Of a stretch of DNA of 47,704 nt, positions 32,247 to 39,966 are shown piece after piece. The position numbers were made by a program, and so were the translations under genes. Origin of the DNA: Bifidobacterium breve. GTDB taxonomy: Bacteria; Actinomycetota; Acidimicrobiia; Acidimicrobiales; Ilumatobacteraceae. The stretch lies in assembly GCA_945889715.1 (NCBI GenBank), contig CAMDCI010000002.1, positions 1 through 47,704 of the forward strand, read 5' to 3'. The notes beneath the pieces were generated by a model, which saw nothing but the letters and a program-made list of their open reading frames with translations, was not told where the DNA came from and did no database searches. Numbering within the stretch: the stretch's first letter is position 1; every line of letters starts with the position of its first letter.

Positions 32247-32716
32247 GACACACCTCCCACAACATCGAAACAGGCAATGTCGGTGACGCCGCCTGGTCGG
32301 TCTTGCGCCCAGCGCACCTTGACTTTCGTGCCAATCGCAATGTTTTCGAGCGAACCGGCGTCGACGGCGTGCAACATCGGTACATCGGCCCCGTCAATTG
32401 TGATCAATGCCCATGCGAAAGGGTGGCTCAATGGCTGACCCTCAACGGGAGTTGACTGCCAAGCCCAGGTTGAGACCGTTCCTGTATCGGATAGTGACAC
32501 CCATTCGGTCAATTGGGCTCCGGTCACTGGATCGAATTCAGCCGGCGGAAAATAGACCCGGCCATCGCTACCGCGAGTTCCCTCGAGCCGACATTCGGAC
32601 AACGAAGTGAAGAACCGTGACAACAAAGTGCCCACAGTCCTTTTGTATGGGTAAGCGACTTCTAGTGGCGCAACAAAAACATCGCCCACCATCGAATGAG
32701 ATGTAGTTCCAGACAC
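32243..32716 (-). CDS. DUF35-type OB-fold protein without a complete zinc ribbon
   Basis: A 157-residue OB-fold protein paired with the DUF35 protein that follows. The OB half is recognisable (STWAWQSTPVEGQPLSHPFAWALITIDGAD, then IGTKVKVRW). The ribbon region has only one Cys near ECRLEGTRG, where two CxxC pairs would be expected, so zinc is probably not bound. It starts with GTG 32716 (an alternative ATG is at 32692) and overlaps the next gene by ATGA. It is the first gene of the leftward DUF35-DUF35-ltp4-ltp3 operon. The two-gene form is an intact arrangement, not a frameshift. Confidence 0.75.
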   Translation of the reverse strand: MSGTTSHSMVGDVFVAPLEVAYPYKRTVGTLLSRFFTSLSECRLEGTRGSDGRVYFPPAEFDPVTGAQLTEWVSLSDTGTVSTWAWQSTPVEGQPLSHPFAWALITIDGADVPMLHAVDAGSLENIAIGTKVKVRWAQDRPGGVTDIACFDVVGGVS

Positions 32717-32829
32717 GACAAGTTTTTAGCACGCCTCAACAGCTCGATACTTATCGACACGCCGATTCTCGTGCTCTTGTTTCAAATTCTTCCTCTTTCT
32801 ACTTTGGGTCAAGGTTGCTAGTGTCATGA

Positions 32830-32861
32830 ACGACGTCGGGTCATGGGGATGCCGATGTCGT
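32830..32861 (+). promoter_or_regulatory. Leader hairpin upstream of the binding lipoprotein gene
   Basis: ACGACGTCGG, 12 bases, then CCGATGTCGT form a 10-base stem with a single G-U pair in RNA. It ends 11 bases before the ATG at 32873, next to the ribosome-binding site AGGGGGA. It could regulate translation or protect the mRNA 5' end. The same 156-base divergent gap (32717-32872) also contains CGATA-CT-TATCG at 32745-32756, a 12-base palindrome closer to the DUF35 start. Confidence 0.5.
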
Positions 32862-32872
32862 AGGGGGATGAC

Positions 32873-34357
32873 ATGACAAATTCTTCGAATTTTGGGCCAC
32901 TGAACTTTGGTCGTACATTCGCAGCGCTCACCTTGGTCGCACTCGCAACTGTCGGCTGCTCGAATCGAACTGCCGACGACGCCGCGCCAACCGCGGCACC
33001 TGCAACCGCCGCTCCTGCCGCGACAGATGCACCAACAGGTACCGACGCTCCCGTCACGACCGATGCGCCTACTGGTCCGATGTTCGGAACAATGGCGAGC
33101 CCGTGTGGTCCAGCAACAGACGCAGGTGTCCCCACAATTGCTGACGGACAAAATGGCGGCGACACCATCAAGCTCGGTACTGCCAACGACCACGGGTACG
33201 AAGGCGCACCAGGCACAACGCTTGAAATGCTCGACGCCGCCAAAGCATTTGCTGGTTGGTGCAACGCCCAAGGTGGCATCCGCGGTCTACCGATTGAGAT
33301 TGTCGACCTTGATGGCAAATTGTTCTCGGTTCCTCCCTCGATGGAACAAGCATGTAGCGAAGTGTTCGCAATGGCCGGCGGCGGCTGGGTCTTTGACGAC
33401 CAGATGTACCCACGATTCCACGAATGCGGAATGATTTCATTCTCTGGCTATGCCGTGAGCGCAACAGCGTCCATGGCCAATGGAAAGATTCAGCCGATTC
33501 CCAACCCAGCCAATGAAAAGCCAGCTCAATGGCTGAACTGGGCCAGGGACACCTATCCCGAAGCAATCAAAAAAACTGCGCTTATCTACGGTGACTTTTT
33601 AACAACCAAGAATGTCGCCGATCAATTAGCAGCAACGATGAAGGTTGTTGGCGGATACGGCGAGCCGTCAATGATTACTTATAACCCCGCTGGCGAAGCT
33701 AACTGGACTCCTTTTGCACAAAAATTGAAATCCGAAGGCATCACGTTCATGTCTTTCGTTGGAACTGACTCAAACTTGGTCTTGCTCTACAAAGCAATGC
33801 GCGAAGTTGGTTATGTACCAGACGTCGTGCTGAACGATGCCAACTTCTATTCGTCCATGATGGTCGCCGAAGGTAACGCCGCCTCCAACGAAGGCTTCTT
33901 AGCCCGAACGATGTACGCACCTTTTGAAGAAGCCGACGATTTCCCTGGTATGGCCTCGTACTTAGACATGATGGCGACGTACAACCCAGAGGGACGCATC
34001 GCCGGTCTTGGATTGCAAGCAACTTCTGCCTTGCTGATGTTTGTCACCTCCGCTAACGCATGTCTTGATAGCAACAACAACGTTCTCGAGCGTGAATGTG
34101 TATTGGCTCAAGGCATGAAAATTGATTCGTGGACCGGTGGTGGGTTGCATAGCGAAACCAATCCCGCCGCAAAGACTGCGCCAAAGTGCGGACTCATCAT
34201 GGGTGTCAAAGATGGCAAATGGGCTCGCATCTACCCAGAGGTGGGTTCAGCCGATGACAATGGTGGCGGTTGGCATTGTGATGAAAATGGTGCAGTCGAA
34301 ATTGTGGGCGACTTCGGCGATGTGACATCTGGTGTTGATCCAACTCGGCCAAACTGA
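32873..34357 (+). CDS. ABC transporter substrate-binding lipoprotein (LIV type)
   Basis: A 494-residue type-1 periplasmic binding protein. The signal peptide ends in the lipobox ATVGC (Cys29). A long Ala/Pro/Thr linker then spaces the ligand-binding lobes from the membrane. It is paralogous to the protein at 14593. This copy is the first gene of a complete importer operon: permease, LivG and LivF follow on the same strand. The ATG follows TAGGGGGATGAC, a strong ribosome-binding site. LIV-type systems move amino acids, aromatic acids, amides and other small organics; the steroid context suggests, but does not prove, an organic acid or sterol-derived ligand. Confidence 0.86.
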   Translation: MTNSSNFGPLNFGRTFAALTLVALATVGCSNRTADDAAPTAAPATAAPAATDAPTGTDAPVTTDAPTGPMFGTMASPCGPATDAGVPTIADGQNGGDTIKLGTANDHGYEGAPGTTLEMLDAAKAFAGWCNAQGGIRGLPIEIVDLDGKLFSVPPSMEQACSEVFAMAGGGWVFDDQMYPRFHECGMISFSGYAVSATASMANGKIQPIPNPANEKPAQWLNWARDTYPEAIKKTALIYGDFLTTKNVADQLAATMKVVGGYGEPSMITYNPAGEANWTPFAQKLKSEGITFMSFVGTDSNLVLLYKAMREVGYVPDVVLNDANFYSSMMVAEGNAASNEGFLARTMYAPFEEADDFPGMASYLDMMATYNPEGRIAGLGLQATSALLMFVTSANACLDSNNNVLERECVLAQGMKIDSWTGGGLHSETNPAAKTAPKCGLIMGVKDGKWARIYPEVGSADDNGGGWHCDENGAVEIVGDFGDVTSGVDPTRPN

Positions 34358-34392
34358 GTCGGCTTCAATGTGATGAATCGATCTGATCTCTG

Positions 34393-36666
34393 ATGCAAGA
34401 ACTTTTGACGTTCACCATCATTGGTCTGTCTACGGGCGCTATCTATGCAGTAGTCGCCAGTGGCTTGGTAGTCACGTACACAACATCGGGCATCTTCAAC
34501 CTTGCTCACGGGGCGACCGGAATGCTGGCTGCATTTACGTATTGGCAATTGCGATTTGACTGGAATTTGCCTGCTCCAGTAGCACTCTTTATTACTTTGT
34601 TCATCTTGTGCCCGCTCTTTGGCATACTCACCGAACGTTTCGTGATGCGCGGGTTACAGGGCACCTCCGAGGTCGTCAAACTGTCGGTGACAGTTGCGTT
34701 GTTTGCATTCATGATCGGAATCGCTAACTGGATTTGGCCGAGCGATTCAAGCCGTGAGGCCTTCTTAAAGTTCTATGAAGGAAACAAGGTTTCAATTTTT
34801 GGCATCAATATCAGCTGGCACAAACTCATCACCTTCGGTTGCGCAATCTTGGTCGCAATCGTTTTGCGCCTATTGCTCTTTCGAACTCGTATGGGTGTAG
34901 CAATGAGAGCGGTTGTTGACGATCGTGCACTCACCGAACTCAACGGTGGTCGCCCTGACCGCGTCGCAATGTTTGCCTGGTCCCTCAGCGCCATGCTCGC
35001 TGGCCTCGCCGGGATCTTGCTAGCTGGCGAACAGCAACTCAACATTGAGCCACTCGTTCTTTTAGTCATCAATGCTTACGCTGCGGCCATCATTGGTCGT
35101 TTAAAGAATCTGCCCATGACATTTGCTGGAGCCGCTGTTCTGGGTTTGCTTGATGCGTACTATCTCCAATTCTCTGACAAGTCTTGGTTCCCCCAATCAG
35201 TCATGGGATTCGGAATTTCTGGGATGCGCGCGTCGATCCCAACAATCGTTCTTTTCATCGCACTTCTGGCTCGTCCACAAAGTCGATTGCGGGCCGGTGT
35301 CGTGCGTATTCGCGAGCAAAATAAAGTTCCGGCCTGGAGCACTTCAGTGCTAGGTGCTGTTTCGCTGATCACCATCGTGGTTGCTATTTCTGGAATGCTC
35401 ACCCGTTCCAACACTCTGTTACTCCTGAATGGATTTACTTTCGCGATCGTGGCTTTATCGCTCGTCCCGCTCACCGGATACGCCGGCCAGATGTCGCTCG
35501 CTCCATTGACCTTTGCGGGCCTTGGTGCGATCGCTATGTCAAAACTTCCAGGCGATGGAAATTTGCTGACGTTGATCGCAGTAGTTGTGATCGTTGCGCT
35601 CATCGGAGCCTTAGTTGCGCTTCCCGCTATTCGACTCTCCGGAATTTACTTGGCACTTTCAACTGCAGCATTCGCAGTCTTGGTAACGAAACTTGTTTTT
35701 AATCAGAAACAAACTTTTATGAGCGGCAACATCGCAGTACCGGTGCTCGACATTCCATTTGTTGAAATCAATTCGCCGCGCGGTCGCTTGATTTTAGCTT
35801 CGGTGGCATTTTCACTTTTAGGTCTCGGAGTCGTAGCAATTCGACGGAGCCGACTAGGACGCCGCCTCATTGCTCTCAAAGACTCACCCGTAGCGGCGGC
35901 GACTTTAGGTATGAGTCTGACCCGCACCAAGCTGGCAGCATTCTCTATCTCTGCGGGCATCGCTGCTTGCGCAGGCGCATTAGCCGGTGACAAAGTGAGC
36001 CCGCAGCAATATGACTTCACACAAAGCTTGCCCGTCGTCTTGCTTGCAGTCGTTGGCGGTGTCGGAACTGTTGGTGGTGCATTGTTTGGCGGGTTGATGC
36101 TTGGGGGCAACTCGGTTCTTGCAACAGTTGTTCCAACCCTAAAAAACGTCACCAAAATTCTTCCTGGCACAATCGGAGTCACTCTTGGCCGCAACCCCAC
36201 CGGGGCCGCGTCACAAATTGCCGACTCCTTTCGCTCGCTAGCCAATCGTTGGAACCTTCTTGCATTTGCAGCAGCTGGCGGAATTGTCATCTGGGTTCTT
36301 GATGCCCAATACGTCATTTCGCACTGGGCGTTCTTCATTGGTGGTGTCTTCTGGATACTGGCTGTCACCCCCAACCTGGTCGGAATTATGCAAACAACAA
36401 CAACTCGACGAATGATCGCCAGTATCTATCTAGGAATCGGTCTCGTTGTTGCAATTTCAGTTGATTGGGATAACGCCGTTGACTCGACGGGTAAGCGTCT
36501 CATCGCTCTCATTCTGCTCATCGCTTTGTTTGGAGTTGGGGCACAACGAGTCACCGAAAATGCGCCACGCATCCATCGCTCCTCACCCGACGTCATTGGT
36601 TTGACAACAGATTTCACTGACGAAGAACTCGATCATGCCGAGCGTGAGTTAGGCGTGGTGCTCTGA
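34393..36666 (+). CDS. Fused LivH-LivM branched-chain-type ABC permease
   Basis: A 757-residue membrane protein that joins two permease domains usually made as separate LivH and LivM. The first (about 1-300) opens with LLTFTIIGLSTGAIYAVVASGL and contains VFNLAHG-like IFNLAHGATGML. The second (about 320-650) contains YAGQMSLAPLTFAGLGA, and RRLIALKDSPVAAATLGM, the ATPase-contact loop. Its last part (about 620-757) adds further membrane helices and a charged tail. Both transport domains are intact and no internal stop or frameshift is seen. The stop overlaps the livG ATG by one base. ATG 34393 has only a weak ribosome-binding site. Confidence 0.85.
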   Translation: MQELLTFTIIGLSTGAIYAVVASGLVVTYTTSGIFNLAHGATGMLAAFTYWQLRFDWNLPAPVALFITLFILCPLFGILTERFVMRGLQGTSEVVKLSVTVALFAFMIGIANWIWPSDSSREAFLKFYEGNKVSIFGINISWHKLITFGCAILVAIVLRLLLFRTRMGVAMRAVVDDRALTELNGGRPDRVAMFAWSLSAMLAGLAGILLAGEQQLNIEPLVLLVINAYAAAIIGRLKNLPMTFAGAAVLGLLDAYYLQFSDKSWFPQSVMGFGISGMRASIPTIVLFIALLARPQSRLRAGVVRIREQNKVPAWSTSVLGAVSLITIVVAISGMLTRSNTLLLLNGFTFAIVALSLVPLTGYAGQMSLAPLTFAGLGAIAMSKLPGDGNLLTLIAVVVIVALIGALVALPAIRLSGIYLALSTAAFAVLVTKLVFNQKQTFMSGNIAVPVLDIPFVEINSPRGRLILASVAFSLLGLGVVAIRRSRLGRRLIALKDSPVAAATLGMSLTRTKLAAFSISAGIAACAGALAGDKVSPQQYDFTQSLPVVLLAVVGGVGTVGGALFGGLMLGGNSVLATVVPTLKNVTKILPGTIGVTLGRNPTGAASQIADSFRSLANRWNLLAFAAAGGIVIWVLDAQYVISHWAFFIGGVFWILAVTPNLVGIMQTTTTRRMIASIYLGIGLVVAISVDWDNAVDSTGKRLIALILLIALFGVGAQRVTENAPRIHRSSPDVIGLTTDFTDEELDHAERELGVVL

Positions 36667-37376
36667 TGTCACTTCTTGAAGTTCGTGGTGTCATGGTGCG
36701 CTTCGGAGGCGTGATGGCCATTGGCGGAGTCGACCTTGATGTTCAAGCTGGCGAAGTCACTGGTCTCATCGGCCCTAACGGAGCGGGAAAGACAACTTTG
36801 TTTAACGTCATCAGTGGAATGCAAGAGCCGACGGCGGGTTCGGTGCAGGTCAGTGGAGTTGATGTGACGAACGAAGCTCCACACCGCCGAGCCAAGCGGG
36901 GTCTCGCCCGAACATTCCAACGCCTCGAATTGTTTAGTTCACTGACCGTACGTGACAATGTGCGCGTTGCCGCCGAACTTGCGGCGCTCACAAACATCGA
37001 CGAGACAGTTGACAACCTGCTTGAAAAAGTTGGAGTGAGTGATTTAGCCGAACAAACAGCAGGCGATCTTCCCACCGGATCAGCACGCCTCGTTGAGATA
37101 GCTCGTGCTCTTGCAACCGGTCCGCGTTTGCTACTTCTTGATGAACCAGCTTCTGGTCTCGACGAAGCCGAGAGCGATCGACTTGGGGCACTACTACGCG
37201 AACTCACTTCCGACGGACTTGGCGTTCTGCTGGTTGAACATGACATGAGTTTGGTGATGCATGTGTGCGATCGAATTTTTGTTCTAGATCTCGGATTCAT
37301 CATCGCTAACGGGACACCCAGTGAAATTCAGCACGACCCCAAGGTGCTTCAGGCATATCTCGGAGCGCCATCATGA
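36666..37376 (+). CDS. livG: LivG-type ABC transporter ATPase
   Basis: A 236-residue ATP-binding subunit with Walker A GPNGAGKTT (36-44) and Walker B LLLLDEPASGLD. The signature motif, normally LSGGQ or LSYGQ, reads LPTGSARL, which is atypical but followed by the usual EIARAL. The H-loop VEHDMSLVM is normal. It powers the importer with LivF at the cytoplasmic face of the fused permease. It overlaps the permease by one base and livF by four. The weak signature may slow one of the two ATP sites. Confidence 0.88.
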   Translation: MSLLEVRGVMVRFGGVMAIGGVDLDVQAGEVTGLIGPNGAGKTTLFNVISGMQEPTAGSVQVSGVDVTNEAPHRRAKRGLARTFQRLELFSSLTVRDNVRVAAELAALTNIDETVDNLLEKVGVSDLAEQTAGDLPTGSARLVEIARALATGPRLLLLDEPASGLDEAESDRLGALLRELTSDGLGVLLVEHDMSLVMHVCDRIFVLDLGFIIANGTPSEIQHDPKVLQAYLGAPS

Positions 37377-38077
37377 CAAACCCGATACTTGAACTTCGCA
37401 ATATTCGTGCCTCGTACGGATCAATTGAAGTACTTCATGGAGTGAATCTTTCAATCGGTCGCGGGGAAGTTGTTGCCTTGCTCGGTCCTAATGGTGCGGG
37501 TAAGAGCACCATGATCAAAGTTGTCAGTGGACTCTTACGACCCACATCTGGCCAACTCATCGTGGGTGGTCGTGATGTCACCGGTGCAGCGGCAAACGCA
37601 CTCGCTCGAGCCGGGCTGTGCACGATCCCTGAAGGCCGTGGCATTTTCCCCAACTTGACTGTTCGTGAAAACTTATTGATGGCCACATACAGCGGTCACA
37701 AGTTGTCAGACATTGAAGAACGCACCTACGCCCGCTTTCCACGCCTGTCTGAACGTCGCACACAACTGGCTGGAACCATGTCGGGCGGCGAGCAGCAGAT
37801 GTTGTCATTGGCCCGAGCCCTCGCAACCAATCCGGTGATTTTGTTGCTCGATGAATTGTCGATGGGTCTTGCTCCCTTGATTGTTGCCGAGTTATATCAG
37901 CAGGTCGCGGCGATTGCTGCTGAAGGAGTCTCAGTTTTGGTCGTTGAACAATTTGCCCGTACAGTTCTCGGGGTTGCCGATCAAGCTGTTCTCCTGGCTC
38001 ACGGAAAAGTGCAAGTATCTGGCAAAGCATCCGACATCGGCGAAGATGTACTTGCCGGCGCATATCTAGGTTCATAA
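37373..38077 (+). CDS. livF: LivF-type ABC transporter ATPase
   Basis: A 234-residue ATPase with Walker A GPNGAGKST (38-46), the signature MSGGEQQMLSLARAL, Walker B LLLDELSMGLAP and the H-loop VVEQFART (Gln for His in this family is usual, but here the switch residue is best checked by alignment). All catalytic elements are present, and it pairs with LivG. ATGA overlaps livG. It closes the importer operon, and 31 bases later the small membrane protein gene begins. Confidence 0.88.
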   Translation: MTNPILELRNIRASYGSIEVLHGVNLSIGRGEVVALLGPNGAGKSTMIKVVSGLLRPTSGQLIVGGRDVTGAAANALARAGLCTIPEGRGIFPNLTVRENLLMATYSGHKLSDIEERTYARFPRLSERRTQLAGTMSGGEQQMLSLARALATNPVILLLDELSMGLAPLIVAELYQQVAAIAAEGVSVLVVEQFARTVLGVADQAVLLAHGKVQVSGKASDIGEDVLAGAYLGS

Positions 38078-38108
38078 TTCTCTGACAAACCAAGAAACGG
38101 ACACGACC

Positions 38109-38477
38109 ATGAACGAAGATCGAATCCAAACCTTTACCGAAGAAATCGGCGAATTGAAGTTGCGCGGCGCACGCGCTGATCGCGAACGCTGGTTGTTGAT
38201 CTTGGGCGGTCTCGGCCTCGTTGCCGGTGTCGGACTGGCGATCTTCGGTGGCTTCCAAGCGAGCGGGACCACAAATTTGGGCGACCAGGTTGCATTCTTG
38301 GCAACTGGAACATTGATTGGCCTCGCGCTTGTCATCGCTGGCGCCGCATTGTTTATTCGCTACTCAATTGCTCGCTTCATGCGCTTCTGGTTAGTGCGTC
38401 TCGTTCACGAGCATCGCAGTGAAACCGACCGCGTGATCAGTGCCCTCAAAGAGATCGAAACAAAACTCAATAAATAG
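38109..38477 (+). CDS. Small two-helix membrane protein of unknown function
   Basis: A 122-residue protein with a charged N-terminal helix (EEIGELKLRGARADRERW), two hydrophobic segments (WLLILGGLGLVAGVGLAIFG and AFLATGTLIGLALVIAGAALF) and a basic then coiled-coil tail (SETDRVISALKEIETKLNK). It follows livF by 31 bases on the same strand and could be cotranscribed. I do not recognise a family. A scaffold or accessory role is conceivable, but there is no direct evidence. It is convergent with the AAA+ gene, 3 bases away. Confidence 0.7.
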   Translation: MNEDRIQTFTEEIGELKLRGARADRERWLLILGGLGLVAGVGLAIFGGFQASGTTNLGDQVAFLATGTLIGLALVIAGAALFIRYSIARFMRFWLVRLVHEHRSETDRVISALKEIETKLNK

Positions 38478-38480
38478 TTC

Positions 38481-39920
38481 TTAGCGAGCGCGGTAGGTGC
38501 CGCCGCCAAGACCGCTGGTGTCTTTGTTCAAGCGCTTCGACAAGTGCATTCCTTCAAGAATGAACTCAACTGCTGCTGCGACACTGGCCGCGCTGTCATC
38601 GCCGTCAATGAGCGAATCAACAATCGGGCGCAGAGCCGGGATATTGCCAATGAGCATCGCCTGTTCTTCGGAAGGCACATCTTCACCAGTGTGAACAACA
38701 ATGCCTTCTTCAAAAGCAGTGAGCACAGCTCCCGTTAGTTCTGGACTCACAACTTGGCGATAGACGGTGAGAACAGAAGCCTTAATCAGATCGCGCAACA
38801 CTTGCCCCTCGCGACCTTCTTCGAGTGCTTCAATTTCAATCTTGCCGCCAGTCGATGCGGCAAAGGCATCGAGGTCGCACACTCGGGGCACAACATTGGT
38901 TTCACCCAAACGAAGACCACGTCGCAAAGCATTGGCTGCCATTACTTCATAGTTGCTGACACTCAAGCGAACACTGACACCGCTGCGTTGGTTGACTTGA
39001 CTACTACTACGTGCCAACTGGCTAAAGGTGGCAACTACAAGCTCCAAATATGCCGGAACCGAAACCTTGATGTCGCCCACACTTGGCGGACGAGCTTCTT
39101 GGCGAATGATCTGTACTTCAGTAGTGGCCTCAAGCGGATAGTGCGTGCGAATCTGGCTGCCGAAACGATCTTTCAACGGCGTGATGATTCGACCGCGATT
39201 GGTGTAGTCCTCGGGGTTGGCTGATGCAACGAGCAAAACATCAATCGGTAAACGAATCTTGTAACCACGCACTTGCACATCGCGTTCTTCAAGAATGTTC
39301 AATAGCCCGACTTGAATTCGTTCTGATAAGTCAGGAAGTTCGTTAATGGCGAAGATGCCGCGGTTGGTGCGCGGTACTAGGCCGTAATGCAATGTGAGTT
39401 CGTCACTGAGGTAACGACCCTCTGCAACTTTGATGGGGTCAACTTCGCCAATGAGGTCGGCGATTGACGTATCGGGAGTCGCCAACTTTTCACCGAAGCG
39501 CTCATCACGATGCACCCACGTAATTGGTGCCTTGTCACCCTTTTGGTCAACCAGATCGCGAGCGTGCTTAGAGACGGGGTTGTAAGGATCGTCATTAATC
39601 TCACTACCCGCAATGATGGGCAACCACTCATCAAGCAAGCCAGTCAAACTACGAATCATGCGGGTTTTGGCCTGACCACGCTCTCCCAAAAAGATCACGT
39701 CATGTCCGGCCAGAATTGCATTCTCGAGTTGCGGCATGACGGTGTCTTCGTAACCAAGGACTCCATCAAATAAGGGCCGCTTCGCCATGATGCGCGCAAC
39801 TGCATTGCGACGCATCTCTTCTTTGACGGGACGCGACACCCATCCGGATGCTTTCAGTTCACGAATATTGGCCGCTGAGGGTGCCTGAGAAATTGACATA
39901 TCTTGAGAGTAATCCGCCAT
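38481..39920 (-). CDS. MoxR/magnesium-chelatase-type AAA+ ATPase
   Basis: A 479-residue AAA+ protein of the ChlI/BchI (COG1239) type. The nucleotide loop is GERGQAKT (79-86). The sensor/Walker B region is AINELPDLSERIQVGLLNILEERDVQ, then VLLVASANPEDYTNRGRIITPLKDRFG. Such ATPases usually work with a VWA-domain partner to load metals or remodel proteins. No VWA gene is adjacent, at least within the window. There is no chlorophyll or cobalamin gene nearby, so a chaperone role is more likely than metal chelation. ATG 39920 (MADYSQD) is used; M8 is a possible alternative. Confidence 0.82.
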   Translation of the reverse strand: MADYSQDMSISQAPSAANIRELKASGWVSRPVKEEMRRNAVARIMAKRPLFDGVLGYEDTVMPQLENAILAGHDVIFLGERGQAKTRMIRSLTGLLDEWLPIIAGSEINDDPYNPVSKHARDLVDQKGDKAPITWVHRDERFGEKLATPDTSIADLIGEVDPIKVAEGRYLSDELTLHYGLVPRTNRGIFAINELPDLSERIQVGLLNILEERDVQVRGYKIRLPIDVLLVASANPEDYTNRGRIITPLKDRFGSQIRTHYPLEATTEVQIIRQEARPPSVGDIKVSVPAYLELVVATFSQLARSSSQVNQRSGVSVRLSVSNYEVMAANALRRGLRLGETNVVPRVCDLDAFAASTGGKIEIEALEEGREGQVLRDLIKASVLTVYRQVVSPELTGAVLTAFEEGIVVHTGEDVPSEEQAMLIGNIPALRPIVDSLIDGDDSAASVAAAVEFILEGMHLSKRLNKDTSGLGGGTYRAR

Positions 39921-39966
39921 TGCCGAAACGCAGTGGTCGTGCCCTTTCTCTACTACCGTCTGAGGT

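Noticed and set aside
31749-32716. The two DUF35 ORFs as one gene broken by a sequencing frameshift
   Set aside because: A clean ATGA stop-start overlap joins them and the second has its own start and full zinc ribbon.
35703-38258. Long antisense ORFs of 223, 186 and 226 residues across the importer genes
   Set aside because: All are shadows of the permease, livG and livF; low-complexity Arg/Ser/Pro sequence without motifs.
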